From Hoplostethus atlanticus (lineage: Eukaryota; Chordata; Actinopteri; Trachichthyiformes; Trachichthyidae): a DNA stretch of 64,000 nucleotides. This document shows, piece by piece, positions 47,626-60,500 of this stretch. Location: the NCBI GenBank assembly GCA_034670405.1, contig JAXDDX010000005.1, forward strand, positions 6,518,001 through 6,582,000, written 5' to 3'. A model generated the notes under the pieces. That model was not told the DNA's origin. It saw only the letters and a program-made list of their open reading frames with translations, and did not search any database. The position numbers and the translations under genes are program-made. The first letter of the stretch is position 1; every line of letters starts with the position of its first letter.

Positions 47626-48069
47626 CGTGCATGAAACAAGTATTTTTTTTGTGAAAATGAAGGTGTAGGAGCCAAATAATAAATTTTAGTTTGATAACAT
47701 TTGATTGACTTGAATTTATTTTTGTGTTGATTATTTGTGAGTTGTTTGTGTGCCCTCTGCAGGCCAGACTGCCTACAATTGCAGGTGTGTGTGTGTGTGG
47801 AGGACCAGCATCGAGTGGCTGCAAGGGCACAATCTTTGAACCTGTAGCATTCTGATTGTCTTTTTGTTGAATTATAGTTAACTCAATAGAACCTTTATTT
47901 TCATTTTTTACATGGATTATTTCAAGACAATAAATGGGCTTTTCATTTTTCTTCACATCAAGTCAAAGAACAACTACCTACTCAAGTGACTACAGTATTA
48001 AGGCAATAGGACCAAGAATGGCCACTACAGAAGGCAAAGATGTTTTCAGCTAATTAAACTTATTGCACT

Positions 48070-48249
48070 TTTTATTTTTTAAAGTATATTTTTTTGGTCT
48101 TTTATTGAGAGAGATAGTGAGGAAGGTATGGGAGAGAGAGGGGAGGACATGCAGCAAATGAGCGAGGGCCGGATTCGAACCCTGGTCGGCTGCGGGAAGG
48201 ACTGAGCCTTATGGTATGCGCTCTACGCGGTGAGCCACCGGTGCGCCCC
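48070..48249 (-). mobile_element. tRNA-derived SINE
   Basis: On the minus strand it begins GGGGCGCACCGGTGGCTCAC, has an A-box-like segment near the start and a good B box (GGTTCGAATCC). The tail is CCTCCCCTCTCTCTCCCATACC then TCAATAAAAGACC. This is the head-plus-body arrangement of a Pol III SINE. It is not a functional tRNA: the anticodon arm does not fold as one and the 3' body is unrelated. Confidence 0.75.
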
Positions 48250-48597
48250 AACTTATTGCACTTTTGTTAACAGTAAAAAGCCAATTTAAAGTCATCAATA
48301 TGGGTCTTTACATGACAATTTCAAATTGCATTGTTGAATTAATCTATTGAACAAATTTGCTGTATATACACACACAATGCTGCTTTCAGATGCTCTTTTT
48401 GTGAAATGGTAACTTTATCACATTACTGTAATGGCAATTTTATCTATTGAACCACTGGTATATTAGGTGTAACATCACTAATGATGGCATGGGCCTGATA
48501 AACAGCTAAATGTATTCAATTATTAAATTCATCAAGGCAGCATTGTCACTCAACAACCACAACTGTAAAGCAAAGCCTGATGTCATGTCAAAGTCTG

Positions 48598-51500
48598 TCA
48601 TGCTTTCCTGTCATCCTGTGACATGAGCTCCTGTAGCTGAGCCTCTTCTTGTTTGAAAGCTCCGCCCTCCTCTGGCTCCTGACCCTGTGGTGTGAAATTA
48701 TAGTGCTGTGCCAGCAGAAAGTCTCTTGGTGTGATATCATCATCAATCGGTGGAGCCTTCTTCTTCCTCTTTTTGATGATCTGTTGTTTCCTGTATTCCG
48801 TCAAGACACTCAGCTGTTCCTGATGACAGACAGAACACGCAATTGAATTTGATTGATTGTGATGGTTTTTGGCATGGTTACACCAGCATTCTGACTTAAA
48901 TGAATGCACCAATTGGATCAAATTTTCAATTGTCACAGTAACTGGATAATAATGGGTAAGGTATGCAACTTGAAGCAAGAAAGTAATTTGAATTGAGTAT
49001 TTACTGTCTCTTTGTAAGTACTTCAGGTTTCAGATAAAGCACCTGTTTCTCTACCTTTGTAAATTCAGGGGGTGGGGTACATCGTAGTTCCTCCCGTTTG
49101 GACTGCTGCTGCCACTCTGTGATCTGCCGGTTCAAGGTCTCATGGTTGACGGCAAACACTGGACGCACTGAACCTGCCCCACAAACAGGCAGTGCATGCC
49201 TGTAAGAAGACAGACAGGCCAGGTTTCAAATCAGTAACCTCTTGATCACCAGTTTGAACCACCTGCTTAGCCACACATGTGGACGCACAACGCAAGAAGA
49301 TAGTCAAATAAGATGGTGGTAGTCAAGGTGGCATACATTAAGTGACTACTTCATTAGGTACACCTTCCACCTCCAGATACTAAAGCATGCAGACATAGTG
49401 AAGAGGTTCAGTTTCTCTTTGACTAAAATATAGAATTGATTTAACCTATTCTGAACATGGTATGATTGTTGGTGCCAGACACTGGTTCCATCATCTCAGA
49501 AATGGCCAACCTCTTGGGATTTTCTACACTAGGAAGGAAGGAAACGGGTTCATGAATGAACTTTAATCGTCACATACATGCAGTGAAATTATTTTTCTCC
49601 TGACTAGATATATACACACACACACACACAACATAACCCACACACACGCATTTTTCAGGCAAGGGTGGCAGAGCGCAGCCATGGCGGTGCCGGGGATCGA
49701 ACCAACGACCCTCCGGTGATTGATCGGCCTCTCTAACCGCTAGGCCAACCTGAATGTTACAAAACCACCCAGTTAGCTCCAGTCCTGTGGGCTAAAACAC
49801 AGGTCACAAGTGTGAAAATAACCGCTTAGTACAGGAGTGATGTTCAGAAGGGCATCTCAGAACACATCGAACCATAAGTGGATGGGCTAAAGCAGCAGGG
49901 CTCCACTCCTTTCAGCTAAGAACAAGATGATGAGGCTACCATGGGCACGTGATCACCAAAATTAGATTACTGAAGAGTGGAAAAATGCCACCTGGGGCCA
50001 AATGTATAAAACTCTGTATATTTAGGTGTAGAAATCTGTGTACGCACAAAACAGGAAACATGCATACGCAGTCTTTTCGTCAGATGTATAAAACCCTGCG
50101 TACGTCTGTTCCCACGTGTTTTTTCCTCATACATCCTGAAATTGTGCGCACGTGCACAAGCCTTCTGACCATGCCCACAATTTAGTATAAATGGCTTCCA
50201 ACACACCCCCAATTGCCTGGTTTGCATATAAAGGGCCAGCATTTAGTTTAGTTTTGAGGAGAAACGGCGGAAGCATTTAAGAAGCAATAGAAGAAGAAAC
50301 GCAATTTTACCGACTGTGAACTTGAAATAATGGTTGATCAAAATGACAGAAGAAAATGCGTATTATTTGGAAGCCTAAGCTCTGGCATTACCAACCAAAT
50401 GAAACAAGTTGAATGGCAGAAAGTAACCGAAACCATCTCCCTTTTAAAAGCCCAATGCAACGCTCCTCCACAGCCACATTATAGCGCGTCTGTTGTGCGC
50501 TCTGGGGGTTTGTAAATGGCATAAGTAGCCATGGCTTTAATGCATACCCATTGTCACCTGAGGGTATAAAATACAAAACAATATTATATACATATATTAC
50601 AGTTGGGAAACCGGACATCGCTGCAAATTGCATTTTGATGTTGGCCTCAGCTGCTGTGTAACACCGGGGACACACTGGACGCGGAAAGAAAAGGAAGCGC
50701 CGCGATCGGCGCCGATCGAGCAATCGAGAAAATCTTAGACCTGACGCCGAAACGGTCGCTGCAGGCCGCGGCCATTCCGCGTCCGGTGTGCACGGCACAT
50801 TGGTTAACATGGGCGCCGAAAGAATTTTCGTCGGCATTCGTCGCCGTTCCGCGTCCAGTGTGTCCCTGGCGTTAGGGAACCTGATGTATCTATTACTCAA
50901 AGAAATTATGCCACCCCAAACCATGGGCATGACCCGGCTCAGGGCAGACTGGGATATCCCTGATCTGTCCCCAAGCTCCGCTGAAATGTCCCCGTCGCTA
51001 AAAACCTGATTGTTGTCAATACCTGTAGATGGACGAGGATGGCATGGTTTCTCCGAGAGTGCCGTTCCAATAGAGGGCCCAGTTCAGCACACAATTCCAA
51101 GAGGACAGCTCTTGGAAACCGAAAGCGGCGCATTAGCCAGTCATCATCATGGACCAGAAAACCAGTACGGTCTCTGAAGACTCGTTCTCGCCTAAATTGC
51201 ACAATAGCAATATCTTCCAGCAACACCAAAGCAGTCATTGTATCATTTGGCACAGCTACAGCCTTTTTATAGTGTAGGTTATACTTATTCCCCAATAATA
51301 GGCTACAGAATAATAATCTTTATTTATAAAGATCATGTATTTATATAAAGATCATCATTATAATTATAATGCATAGTGACAAACATATTTACTCAAGATA
51401 GAACGAAATGAAGGCTTGTCAAAAAAAGGTTGTTAACCACTCACGCATCACTATGTAATCATAGAAGGTTTTTTTAAACTATAGATTACATCCTAACGCA

Positions 51501-54500
51501 ATGTAGTGAAAGAAAAAAGCTCTAAATAAAATGTCACCCAAATTCACACTTATCCTTTTTTGCCAACTCGCAACATCACACTAATCACACTAAAAAAAAT
51601 GCTTATGGTACGCACGGTGTGACGGATGCGTACTGGTACGCACATTCTCGCCGTCCGTGGATTTTTATACATTCGGAACCTGCGTGGAAAGTGGCGTAAG
51701 TACACTTTTTGTGCGTACGCATGGTTTATACATTTGGCCCCTGGTCTGACAAATCCCTGTCCCTATTGTGATATGCCGAGAGGGTCAACAGCATGAATCC
51801 AACCTGTTTAGAGTCAACAGTACAGGCTGGTGGTTGTGTAATGGTATTGGAAATTTTTTATTGGCAGACATTAGGTCCTTTAGTACCAGGGCCAGTTTTA
51901 GACTGATCTGATTAGGGGTTCAGTCAGATGGAGGGTGGGCATCTTTTTACAGTGTGCCATGGCTATACTATAGTAAACTAGTTGTGTTAGTTCTTCCTAC
52001 AACAACTTGTGAAAATGTTGTTGAAAATGTATATCATTTTAATAGTGAGTCGGGAGCAAGACGGGGCTTAGGCATGTTGGTGACAAATATTCAGTGCAAT
52101 GCACAAGAAACACTACAACAGACTAGCTAGCAAGTATAAGCACGCACGCACACACAAAAAAGCTTGCGCTTCGTCTTGTTCGATTAGCCAGACAGAAGTC
52201 TTTCCCCTGTCCCCCACAGTCCCCAGATATCAACTCAATAGAGCACCACTGGGATCAGGTGGAACAGGATGAATCTGCAGGCGCTGAGTGACGCCATAGA
52301 GCCAGCATGGATCAAGACCTCTGTGGAACATTTTGACACCTTGTTGAATCCATCCCTCAAAGAATTCAAGCTGTTCTGAAGGCAAAAGGGGGTCCTACCC
52401 TGTACTAGTTTGGAATACCTAATAAAGTGTCCAGGTAGCACTTTATCAAGTTCATTGTATAAACAGCATGGCCACCATTAACCAATCAAACCCATTTACA
52501 GTCTCTAGAGTTTACAGAGAATGGTGCGATAAACAAAAAACATCCAGCGAGCAGCAGTTCTGTGGCCAAAAACACCTAGTTAATGAGAGAGGTCAGAGGA
52601 GAATGGGCAGACTTGTTCAAGCTAACAGAAAGGCCACAAATGCTCAAGTAACAGCTCTTTACAGTGGTGTGCCGAAGGGCACCTTGTTGAATCCATGCCG
52701 CAAAAAATTCAAACCGTTCTGTTCAGAACAAAAGGAATCCTACCAGGTACTAGATAGATGTACCTAATAAAGTGGCCAGTGAGTGTATATCTGAAGTCAC
52801 TGATGTTCCATTTGAGCCTGCTGCAGTCACAGCTCTCTTTGGGGTTCTTCCAGCTGATATTCCCCTCCCAAAATACAGTGCAGATTTGTTACTCTACTGG
52901 CCAGGTGTCTTATTTTTTTCAGGGAACTAGTAGTGGTTCGCTACCTTTCCCAGCTTAAATGGTTGTGTCAGCCCACATTTACCACACTGCCGTGTGGTTG
53001 TTCAAGTCCAGGGATTGCCACAATATGTACATCTCCTGAGATACTTGACCATTTGAATGGTCTCTCACAATGTAGAAGTAGTTACGATACAAGGTTTTGG
53101 AAAGAAAAGTTATAATAATAAAGAAATATTGTGAATAGAACGAGTGTGCCCACTAATGTTAGTACCTGTCATAAGGAGAGGCCTCTGGAGGATCAGGACC
53201 AAAATCAGCCTGCTTCAGCAACCTGTCCACCTGAAACATTAGATTAGAATGACATGATATAACATGGTAAATCACAAGCTGTCCATCTGGCACAAAGAAG
53301 AGGATAAAAATAACATGCTATAACATTGTATACTACAACCTGTCCATCTAAGACACAGAACGCAATAGAAAATAATAGAGTAGAATCGAAAAGAAAAGAA
53401 TGAAATGCTATGACATAGTACTGTATAATCTGTCCACCTTTGGCCATCTGCCCCCACCCCCTGCCAGCTACCAGAGGATGGCCGGCAGGCCTTCATCACC
53501 ACCTTTGAGCTTTCGGCGCCTATGTGCAGGTGGCACGTGGAGGAGTGGGCCTTCCTCACGGGGTAGGTGCAGTAGGTGGTGCACAGCCCGCCGGCAGCCT
53601 TCCATCAGGACTGCATGGCTGTGCAGAGCACCAGCCGGCCATTCATCTCTGTCCAACAGCTCCACGAAGCGGCCAAGCCGCCCCCCATGCGGTTGTCTGG
53701 GTCCCGTACTGGCCTGCCAGCTTGGAAGCAGCCATCACCCTGGCAGAAGACCACCTGGCAACCTACTCCTGGGAACTAGAGGGGGTCCCCTTCCCAGGTA
53801 CATCCCCAGGAACAGTGCAGGATAGGGTCCCTGTCCTACCCCGGAGGAGGGCAACTGTCCACCAGCTGGCCCCTAGTTCCATACCCCTTCCTTGATGGAG
53901 GTGGGGCAAGTGGTTCAGGTTACCTGCTCACAAGCCTCCTCCCCTGGTCTAGAGGTTGACCTACAGTATCCCTGATTCCTGTAAGGGTACAAAGCGGTAG
54001 ATACCAGGCTCTGTTGGATTCTGGCTGTAAGCAGACCAAGATCCATAAACGCCTGGTTTGACCCAGGCCCTTTGGTGGCGGCATCGTGGTTGAAAATTCA
54101 GTGTGCGTGGGGATATTGACACATATCCTGTGGTGGCAGTAGAAATTCATTACCAAGGGAAAAAGCATAGAGTAAAGGCTATGGTTAGCTCTCACCTGTT
54201 GCACTCCCTCTTAATAGTTTGGTGAAAAATACTGTGGGGGTGCTTTAATGACTGGTGCGGAAATGTGAGACAATCCCAAAATCCAGATGTGCCAACCTGA
54301 TAGACATATCCAAAGTGACTGGAATTGTTGCCTCTAAAAATATTGACTCTAGGGATTGAAATGAGCAACTTCTATTTCATTTTCAATACATTTGTAAACA
54401 TTTTAATAATAATAATAATAATAGACAATTCTGGAAATTAACAATTATAAATGAATTACTAAACTTAATATAAATGCAATTGATGATAATGTGCTGGAAA

Positions 54501-57500
54501 ATTCCAGTTGTGATTATTCTTCATATTCATACTATTTTTAGTATAGATTTAGATTAGATTACCTCAACCTTGGCTGCATGCTGTTTGTCTCTGAGGAACA
54601 CAAGAGGAGGAACCCCACCCATAATCTGCTGGGACATGATCAGATACCTGGTACACACAGACACACAGACATATAAGCAGCCCTAAGTATGTATGGTACA
54701 GTATATAGTATATTAACGTCTGAATTTGGATCCCTACACTGGCTCCCAATTCATTCCAGATGCAACTTTAAGGTGCTTCTACTAATATTACATGGACTGG
54801 CACCGCCTTTTATCTTAGGAGGAGACCATAATCATACATTTTGCAAACCGCACCAAAGAAAAAAAAAATCAACTTCAAGACACTTGGAAGTACATGTTCC
54901 CCACATCACAGAACTATTCATTCTATTTGTATCTGAATAAGAGTTTAAATATACACCATATTTTTAGCTCCAAAATGGCCACAGACAATTTGATGTACTA
55001 AAAACAAATGCATGGCAATGCGTCGCAATGATGCGAAACATGGTTGGTCACCCACACATAAAAGCACACAAACCACAAAGTCACAAACGGCACAACAAGA
55101 TGGCATAGTTACTGCTCAGGTCTCGACCAAGCAAACAAATACAGAGTCATAAAATACAGAAAGAGGCCTGTACAAATGCACACAGAGTTTACATGTTATT
55201 GGCAGTTTTTACTGAGTAAGGCACAAATGACCTCCTAAAACACTGTGTGGAACATCTGGGTGTTATGAACCTGCCACTGAATGTACTCGTTAGGCAGTTT
55301 AAAATACCAAACAAAGGATGGCCATCATATTGGAGTATGGTCTGAACCGTCCTCCTCGGTCTAGTTTCTAGTCAAGTCAAATCAAGTTTATTTGTCACAT
55401 GTAGTAGATACAGCAGGTGTGTTCCATATAGTGAAATGCTTACTTACAAGCCCTACCTACAGTGCAAAATTAAGTAGAATAATAACAATAAAGATAAATA
55501 TATAAAAAAAGTATAGAGTATATATAAAGTGTACAGGCTGACAAATAGTGCAGTTGTGCATAATTAAAAAAGGCAATAATACACAGTACACAGAGATGTA
55601 AATATAAAAAATATAAGTATAAGTCCAGGATGAATGTCAGGGGTGGGTGGTAGAGTCTGTAAGCTGCGTAGAGTCAGTGCATGTTAGGGATGGAGATCGA
55701 CCGGGATGCCATTGGTCAGCTGTTCAGCAGTCTTATGGCTTGGGGGTAGAAGCTGTATTGGAGCCGGTTGATCCGAGAGGTAATGCTCCAGTACCGCTTG
55801 CCTGACGGTAGCAGAGCGAGCAGTCTGTGGGCTGTGTGACTGAGGTCTTTGGTGATTTTCAGGGCCTTCCTCTGGCATCGCCTGGTATACAGGTCCCGTA
55901 CCCTCTGTAGCGCTTTGCAGTCGAGGGCTGTGCTCTTGCCATACCAGGCGGTGATGCACCCAGTCAAGATGCTCTCAATGGTGCAGCTGCAGAACTTGCA
56001 GAGGATCTTGGGGCTCATACCAAATCGCTTCAGTCTCCTCAGTGGGAAGTTCACAACAGTATTGTTGTGTGTACTCCATGTGAGGTTTTTGCTGAGGTGG
56101 ACGCCATGGAAGGTTGATGTGGATGGGGGCATGCATGCTCCCCTGCTTCCTGTAGTCCACGATCATGATGATGGTATTGGTGCTGTGTGTTGCCACGCAA
56201 TCGTGTGTAAACAGGGAGTACAGGAGTGGGCTGAGCACGCATCCCTCGCCTCCGCCGGCTTGCCTTCTTCCCATAGTGCATCCTGGTGCCATCTCTTCCC
56301 CAGGTAAATGACACACACGCACCCAGCCGTCCACATGATGTAAAAGAAAACGTGATTCATCAGACTAGGCCACCTTCTTCCATTGCTCCATGGTCCAGTT
56401 CTGACGCTCACGTGCACTCATTTATGTAATCAAACAGCATATGCAATGTGTAAGTCATGAGTACAAACAACTAGTCAATGGAGTTTGAGTTTAAGAACCC
56501 TAAAAGACGCATACATTTATAAGTATATATTGTGATTCTGACCTGATAAGAGGGCTGTTGCTGTCCAGGGCTTTCTGGATCTGCTGGTCTCTCTCTGACT
56601 CTCCACTGCTCTTCCAGTAAACACAACAACTGGAGAAATCTGGAGCCAGGGATACCTACAGAAAATACACACCAATAGCCAGTCAGACAAGACAAATTAA
56701 CACAGACCTAAACAACCAGGCAGTGCAATGGACACACATGGGGATGATATATTTTGCAGTCCATTTTCGAAACTAGAATCATTAAAACTTTAGCTCTGAT
56801 TTCAACTGTAACAGTTTTTTTTCCTGCAAAGGGATATTCTTAATGGTAACAAAAAGCCTTTTCTGAGAAATCACTCGTCTGTTGTTCAACCGCCCCAAGT
56901 TCTCCCACACAACTACCCTTCTCTACACTGGCTCCCTGTAGCAGCTCGCATCCAGTTTAAGACTCTGGTGCTAGCCTATAGGGCAGTAAAAGGAACAGCT
57001 CCTTACCTCCTTCTAGCCGCTCCGAGGCCCCTGCGGCCAATCTACCCGGCCACGGCTCTTTTCTGTCCTGGCCCCACAGTGTTGGAATTAACTCCCCACT
57101 GATGTCAGGACAGCAGAGTCACTGCCCATCTTTCGCCACAGGCTGAAAACCCACCTCTACAAGAAATACTACCCTGACCCTTCCTCTTAGCACTTGCTTA
57201 TTTGTCTTCACTTACTTGTCTTAGCACTTGCTTATATACTTATATGCTTCACTTATTTGTCTTTGCTCTTGTTTATTTGCTTCACTAATTTGTTTAAATA
57301 AAAAGTAGGTAGTTAACTTATTGGACTTACCTTAGCATTGGTTATGCTCTTAGATACTTGTTGAGGAAGGAAATGCACTTACGATTTCTGGTGACTAGTA
57401 GTTCTCATGCCTACCTATGTTGAATGCACTTATTGTAAGTCGCTTTGGATAAAAGCGCCTGCTAAATGACTAATGTAATGTAATATTGTCTGCAAACTTC

Positions 57501-60500
57501 AGGAGCTTGATGGAAATAGGCACAACCAAAAACACATTTTATGACAAGAAATACTAGGGATGGGCAGAATGAGGCTTTCCGAAACACTGAGACGATTCAA
57601 ACATTTGAGTCGATGCTTTATGAAACGCTCTGAACATCTTCTTGATAAGGACATCTGCTGGCCGCAGCCATAGCAGCTATTGAGAGTCTTGTCAATCTAT
57701 TCAACTGTCATTAGTAGGTTTCGATGGCCGAGCGGTAAGATGCCGGTCTTATGTATGTGGGCTTATGCTTATCAATATTTTGCCAAAACTTGTTGCATTG
57801 AATGATTTGTGTGAGACAATAAACAGAATGTAAAAAAAATTAACACAACAAATATCTTTGTAGTGTAAACAAGTGTCATAGGCCTATTGTACATTTGACA
57901 AATACTGTGGCACCCTGGGGGAAAAGCCGGGTGCCACAAGCCCAAGGGCACACTCATGACACAGATCACTCCGGAGTCAAGATTCAAACAGAAATTATAT
58001 TTTACTGGCTAATTCACAGCAAAGACAAATCATAAATGAACTTAACACTGGGCTCTCCAGCAACCTCCCTGGCTGCTTGCTCGGTTCAGTCTCTTCTCTC
58101 CCTCTCTCCTTTTGGACTGCAGATTCCCCTTTTTATGTCACAATCAGCTCCCGCCTGGCTGATTGTGATACTGTTCAGCTGGGGGCAAGATGGCTGCCTG
58201 GCTTAGGCATGCTGGGGGATGTAGTCCCTTCCCCACAGTTTTCACTGGCAGATGCCTTGGTCTGCCACATATCCCCCCACTCACTTGGCTTGGGGGCTGG
58301 CTCCGCCGTTGGCTCGGCCACTGGTTCCACCACTGGCTCCGTTGGCTCGGGGGCTGGCTCGGCCACTGGCTCCACCGTTGGCTCTGCCACTGGTTCCACC
58401 ACCACTGGCTCTATTGGCTCGGAGGCTGGCTCCGCCATTGGCTCCATTGGCTCCGTTGGCTCTACCACCATCGCCTGCTGCTGGTTCCGCTAGCTCTGGG
58501 GAGGGGGCCCCAACTGCTGGCTCCGCTGGCTCAAGGACTGCCACTGCCACTACCACCGCCGCCGGCTCTGCAGCTGCCGCTGGCACCGTTGGCTTGGGGG
58601 CTGGCTCGGGGGCTGGCTCCGCCACTGGCTCTGTGGCTGCCACTGCCACTGGCTCTGTTGCTGCCGCTGCTTGCTTCACCGACTCTGAGGAGGGGCCACC
58701 ACTGCTGGCTCAGGGGCAGCCACTGCCACCATGGTCACTGGCTCCTCTGGCTCTGCCACCGCCGGCTCCTCAGGCTCTGCTACCGCCGGCTCCTCAGGCT
58801 CTGCTACCGGTGCTGGCTCCTCGGGCTCTGGCTCTGCCACCGCCGGCTCCTCGGGCTCTGCAGGTTCCGCTGGCTCCTCAGGCTCTGCTACAGTCGCCTC
58901 CTCAGGCTTGGCTGCTGGCCCTGCTACCGGTGCTGGCTCCTCGGGCCCGGGCTCTGCTACCGGTGCTGGCTCCCCTGGCTCGGGAGGCGGTGAGGTGCTC
59001 CGCTGGAGCAACGCAGCAATCGCTTCCTGCAGGCGGGCCTGGTTCTCGAGCACGGTGGCAAGGGCTTCCTCCATGCTGAGTCTTGCTGGCGCTGGTGCTG
59101 CCACTGGGGCTGCTGCTGGCTCCGGGGCTGCCGCTAGTGCTGGTGCTGCCGCTGGCTCCGGGGCTGGTGCTGCCGCTAGTGCTGGTGCTGCCACTGGCTC
59201 CGAGGCCGGTGCTGGTGCTGGTTCTGGCGCTGGCGCTGCCGTTGGGGCGGGCTCCGGGTCTGAGGCTGCCGCTGGCTCCGGGTCTGGGACTGCCGCCGGC
59301 TCCGGGTCTGGCGCCGGCTCCGGGTCTGGGACTGCCGCCGCTGCCACGGGTGCTGCCACTGCTGCCACTGCTGGCTCTGCCGCCTTCTGCTCGGTGGGGC
59401 CCTTCTTAGTGGCTTTCCTCGGCTTCCCTCTCGTCCGGAAGTTTTGCGCCTTCCTTGGATCATGGAAGAAGCAGTGTGTAAGGGCATGGCCCCACCGATC
59501 ACAGTGGCCACACCACGCGGTCGGTGCCTCCGGACAGGACAGCCACCGATGGTCAGGCCATCGGTCCCCATCCCCATCCATCTCCCTATCCCCCTCAGGA
59601 TAAAGAGCTGTGCTCTCATGCATCTCTCCTCCTCAGACCCCACTGTATGGACTAACATCCATTTCTTCCACTGTTTTGGGTGGGTCTTCTCCAGGGCTCC
59701 TTCGAGCTGGGGAGTGGCCAGGATGTCGTCTCCATCGTGGTACCTGAACCAGTCCCAGGCACACTTGGCATGGAGTGTTCTCTGCGTGCTGATCCGAGTG
59801 CCCACATTCTCCACCATATGTGGCACCCTGGGGGAAAAGCCGGGTGCCACAAGCCCAATCTGAGGGCACACTCATGACACAGATCACTCCGGAGTCAAGA
59901 TTCAAACAGAAATTATATTTTACTGGCTAATTCACAGCAAAGACAAATCATAAATGAACTTAACACTGGGCTCTCCAGCAACCTCCCTGGTTGCTTGCTC
60001 GGTTCAGTCTCTTCTCTCCCTCTCTCCTTTTGGACTGCAGATTCCCCTTTTTATGTCACAATCAGCTCCCGCCTGGCTGATTGTGATACTGTTCAGCTGG
60101 GGGCAAGATGGCTGCCTGGCTGAGGCATGCTGGGGGATGTAGTCCCTTCCCCAGTTTTCACTGGCAGATGCCTTGGTCTGCCACAATACATGTTTGAGTG
60201 AGTGGATAGTTTGAGTGAGTGGACAAATACATGTGGAGCGTGAGTACCAAGCAGCCCAACCCTAGGAAATGCCCTGCCACAGAGTTTGAAGTTACAGAAT
60301 GACTTGAGTTGTGTGTGTAAAAAACTATTTTTCTAAATTATTTTCTAAAAGTACAATATGGCAAATGTGTACATTTTCCCATCTTTACTGTAGCACAGGG
60401 CTACTCAACTTTACATAGCTCAAGGGCCACACAGCAAGATACAGCTGTGTCAAAGGGCCGCAACGCAAATTTTTTGGTCATATAAAACTATTTTGTAGTG

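Larger units (their letters stand above)
49345..52440 (+). mobile_element. Tc1-like element, host of a nested cluster
   Basis: The left end carries ATTAGGTACACCTTCCAC (49353) and the right end ACCTAATAAAGTGTCCAGG (52419), a matching pair found in fish Tc1-like elements. Fragments of the transposase region (GATTGTTGGTGCCAGAC, ATCTCAGAAATGGC) lie near 49465-49505. It is interrupted by a tRNA-like repeat (49543-49765) and a PIF/Harbinger copy (49995-51740). The C-terminal part follows at 51745-52400. All lie in one rbfa intron. Confidence 0.75.

Noticed and set aside
48070..48249. tRNA gene
   Set aside because: It has A- and B-box-like motifs but no proper cloverleaf, and continues into a SINE body with a T/C-rich tail.
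58190..59603. Several long plus-strand open frames (267-290 residues) rich in Leu/Trp, Ala/Pro or Ser/Gly
   Set aside because: They are complements or shifts of the Ala/Pro/Glu repeat in the gag-like gene of the LTR element. The minus strand has the zinc knuckle and correctly placed PBS and PPT.
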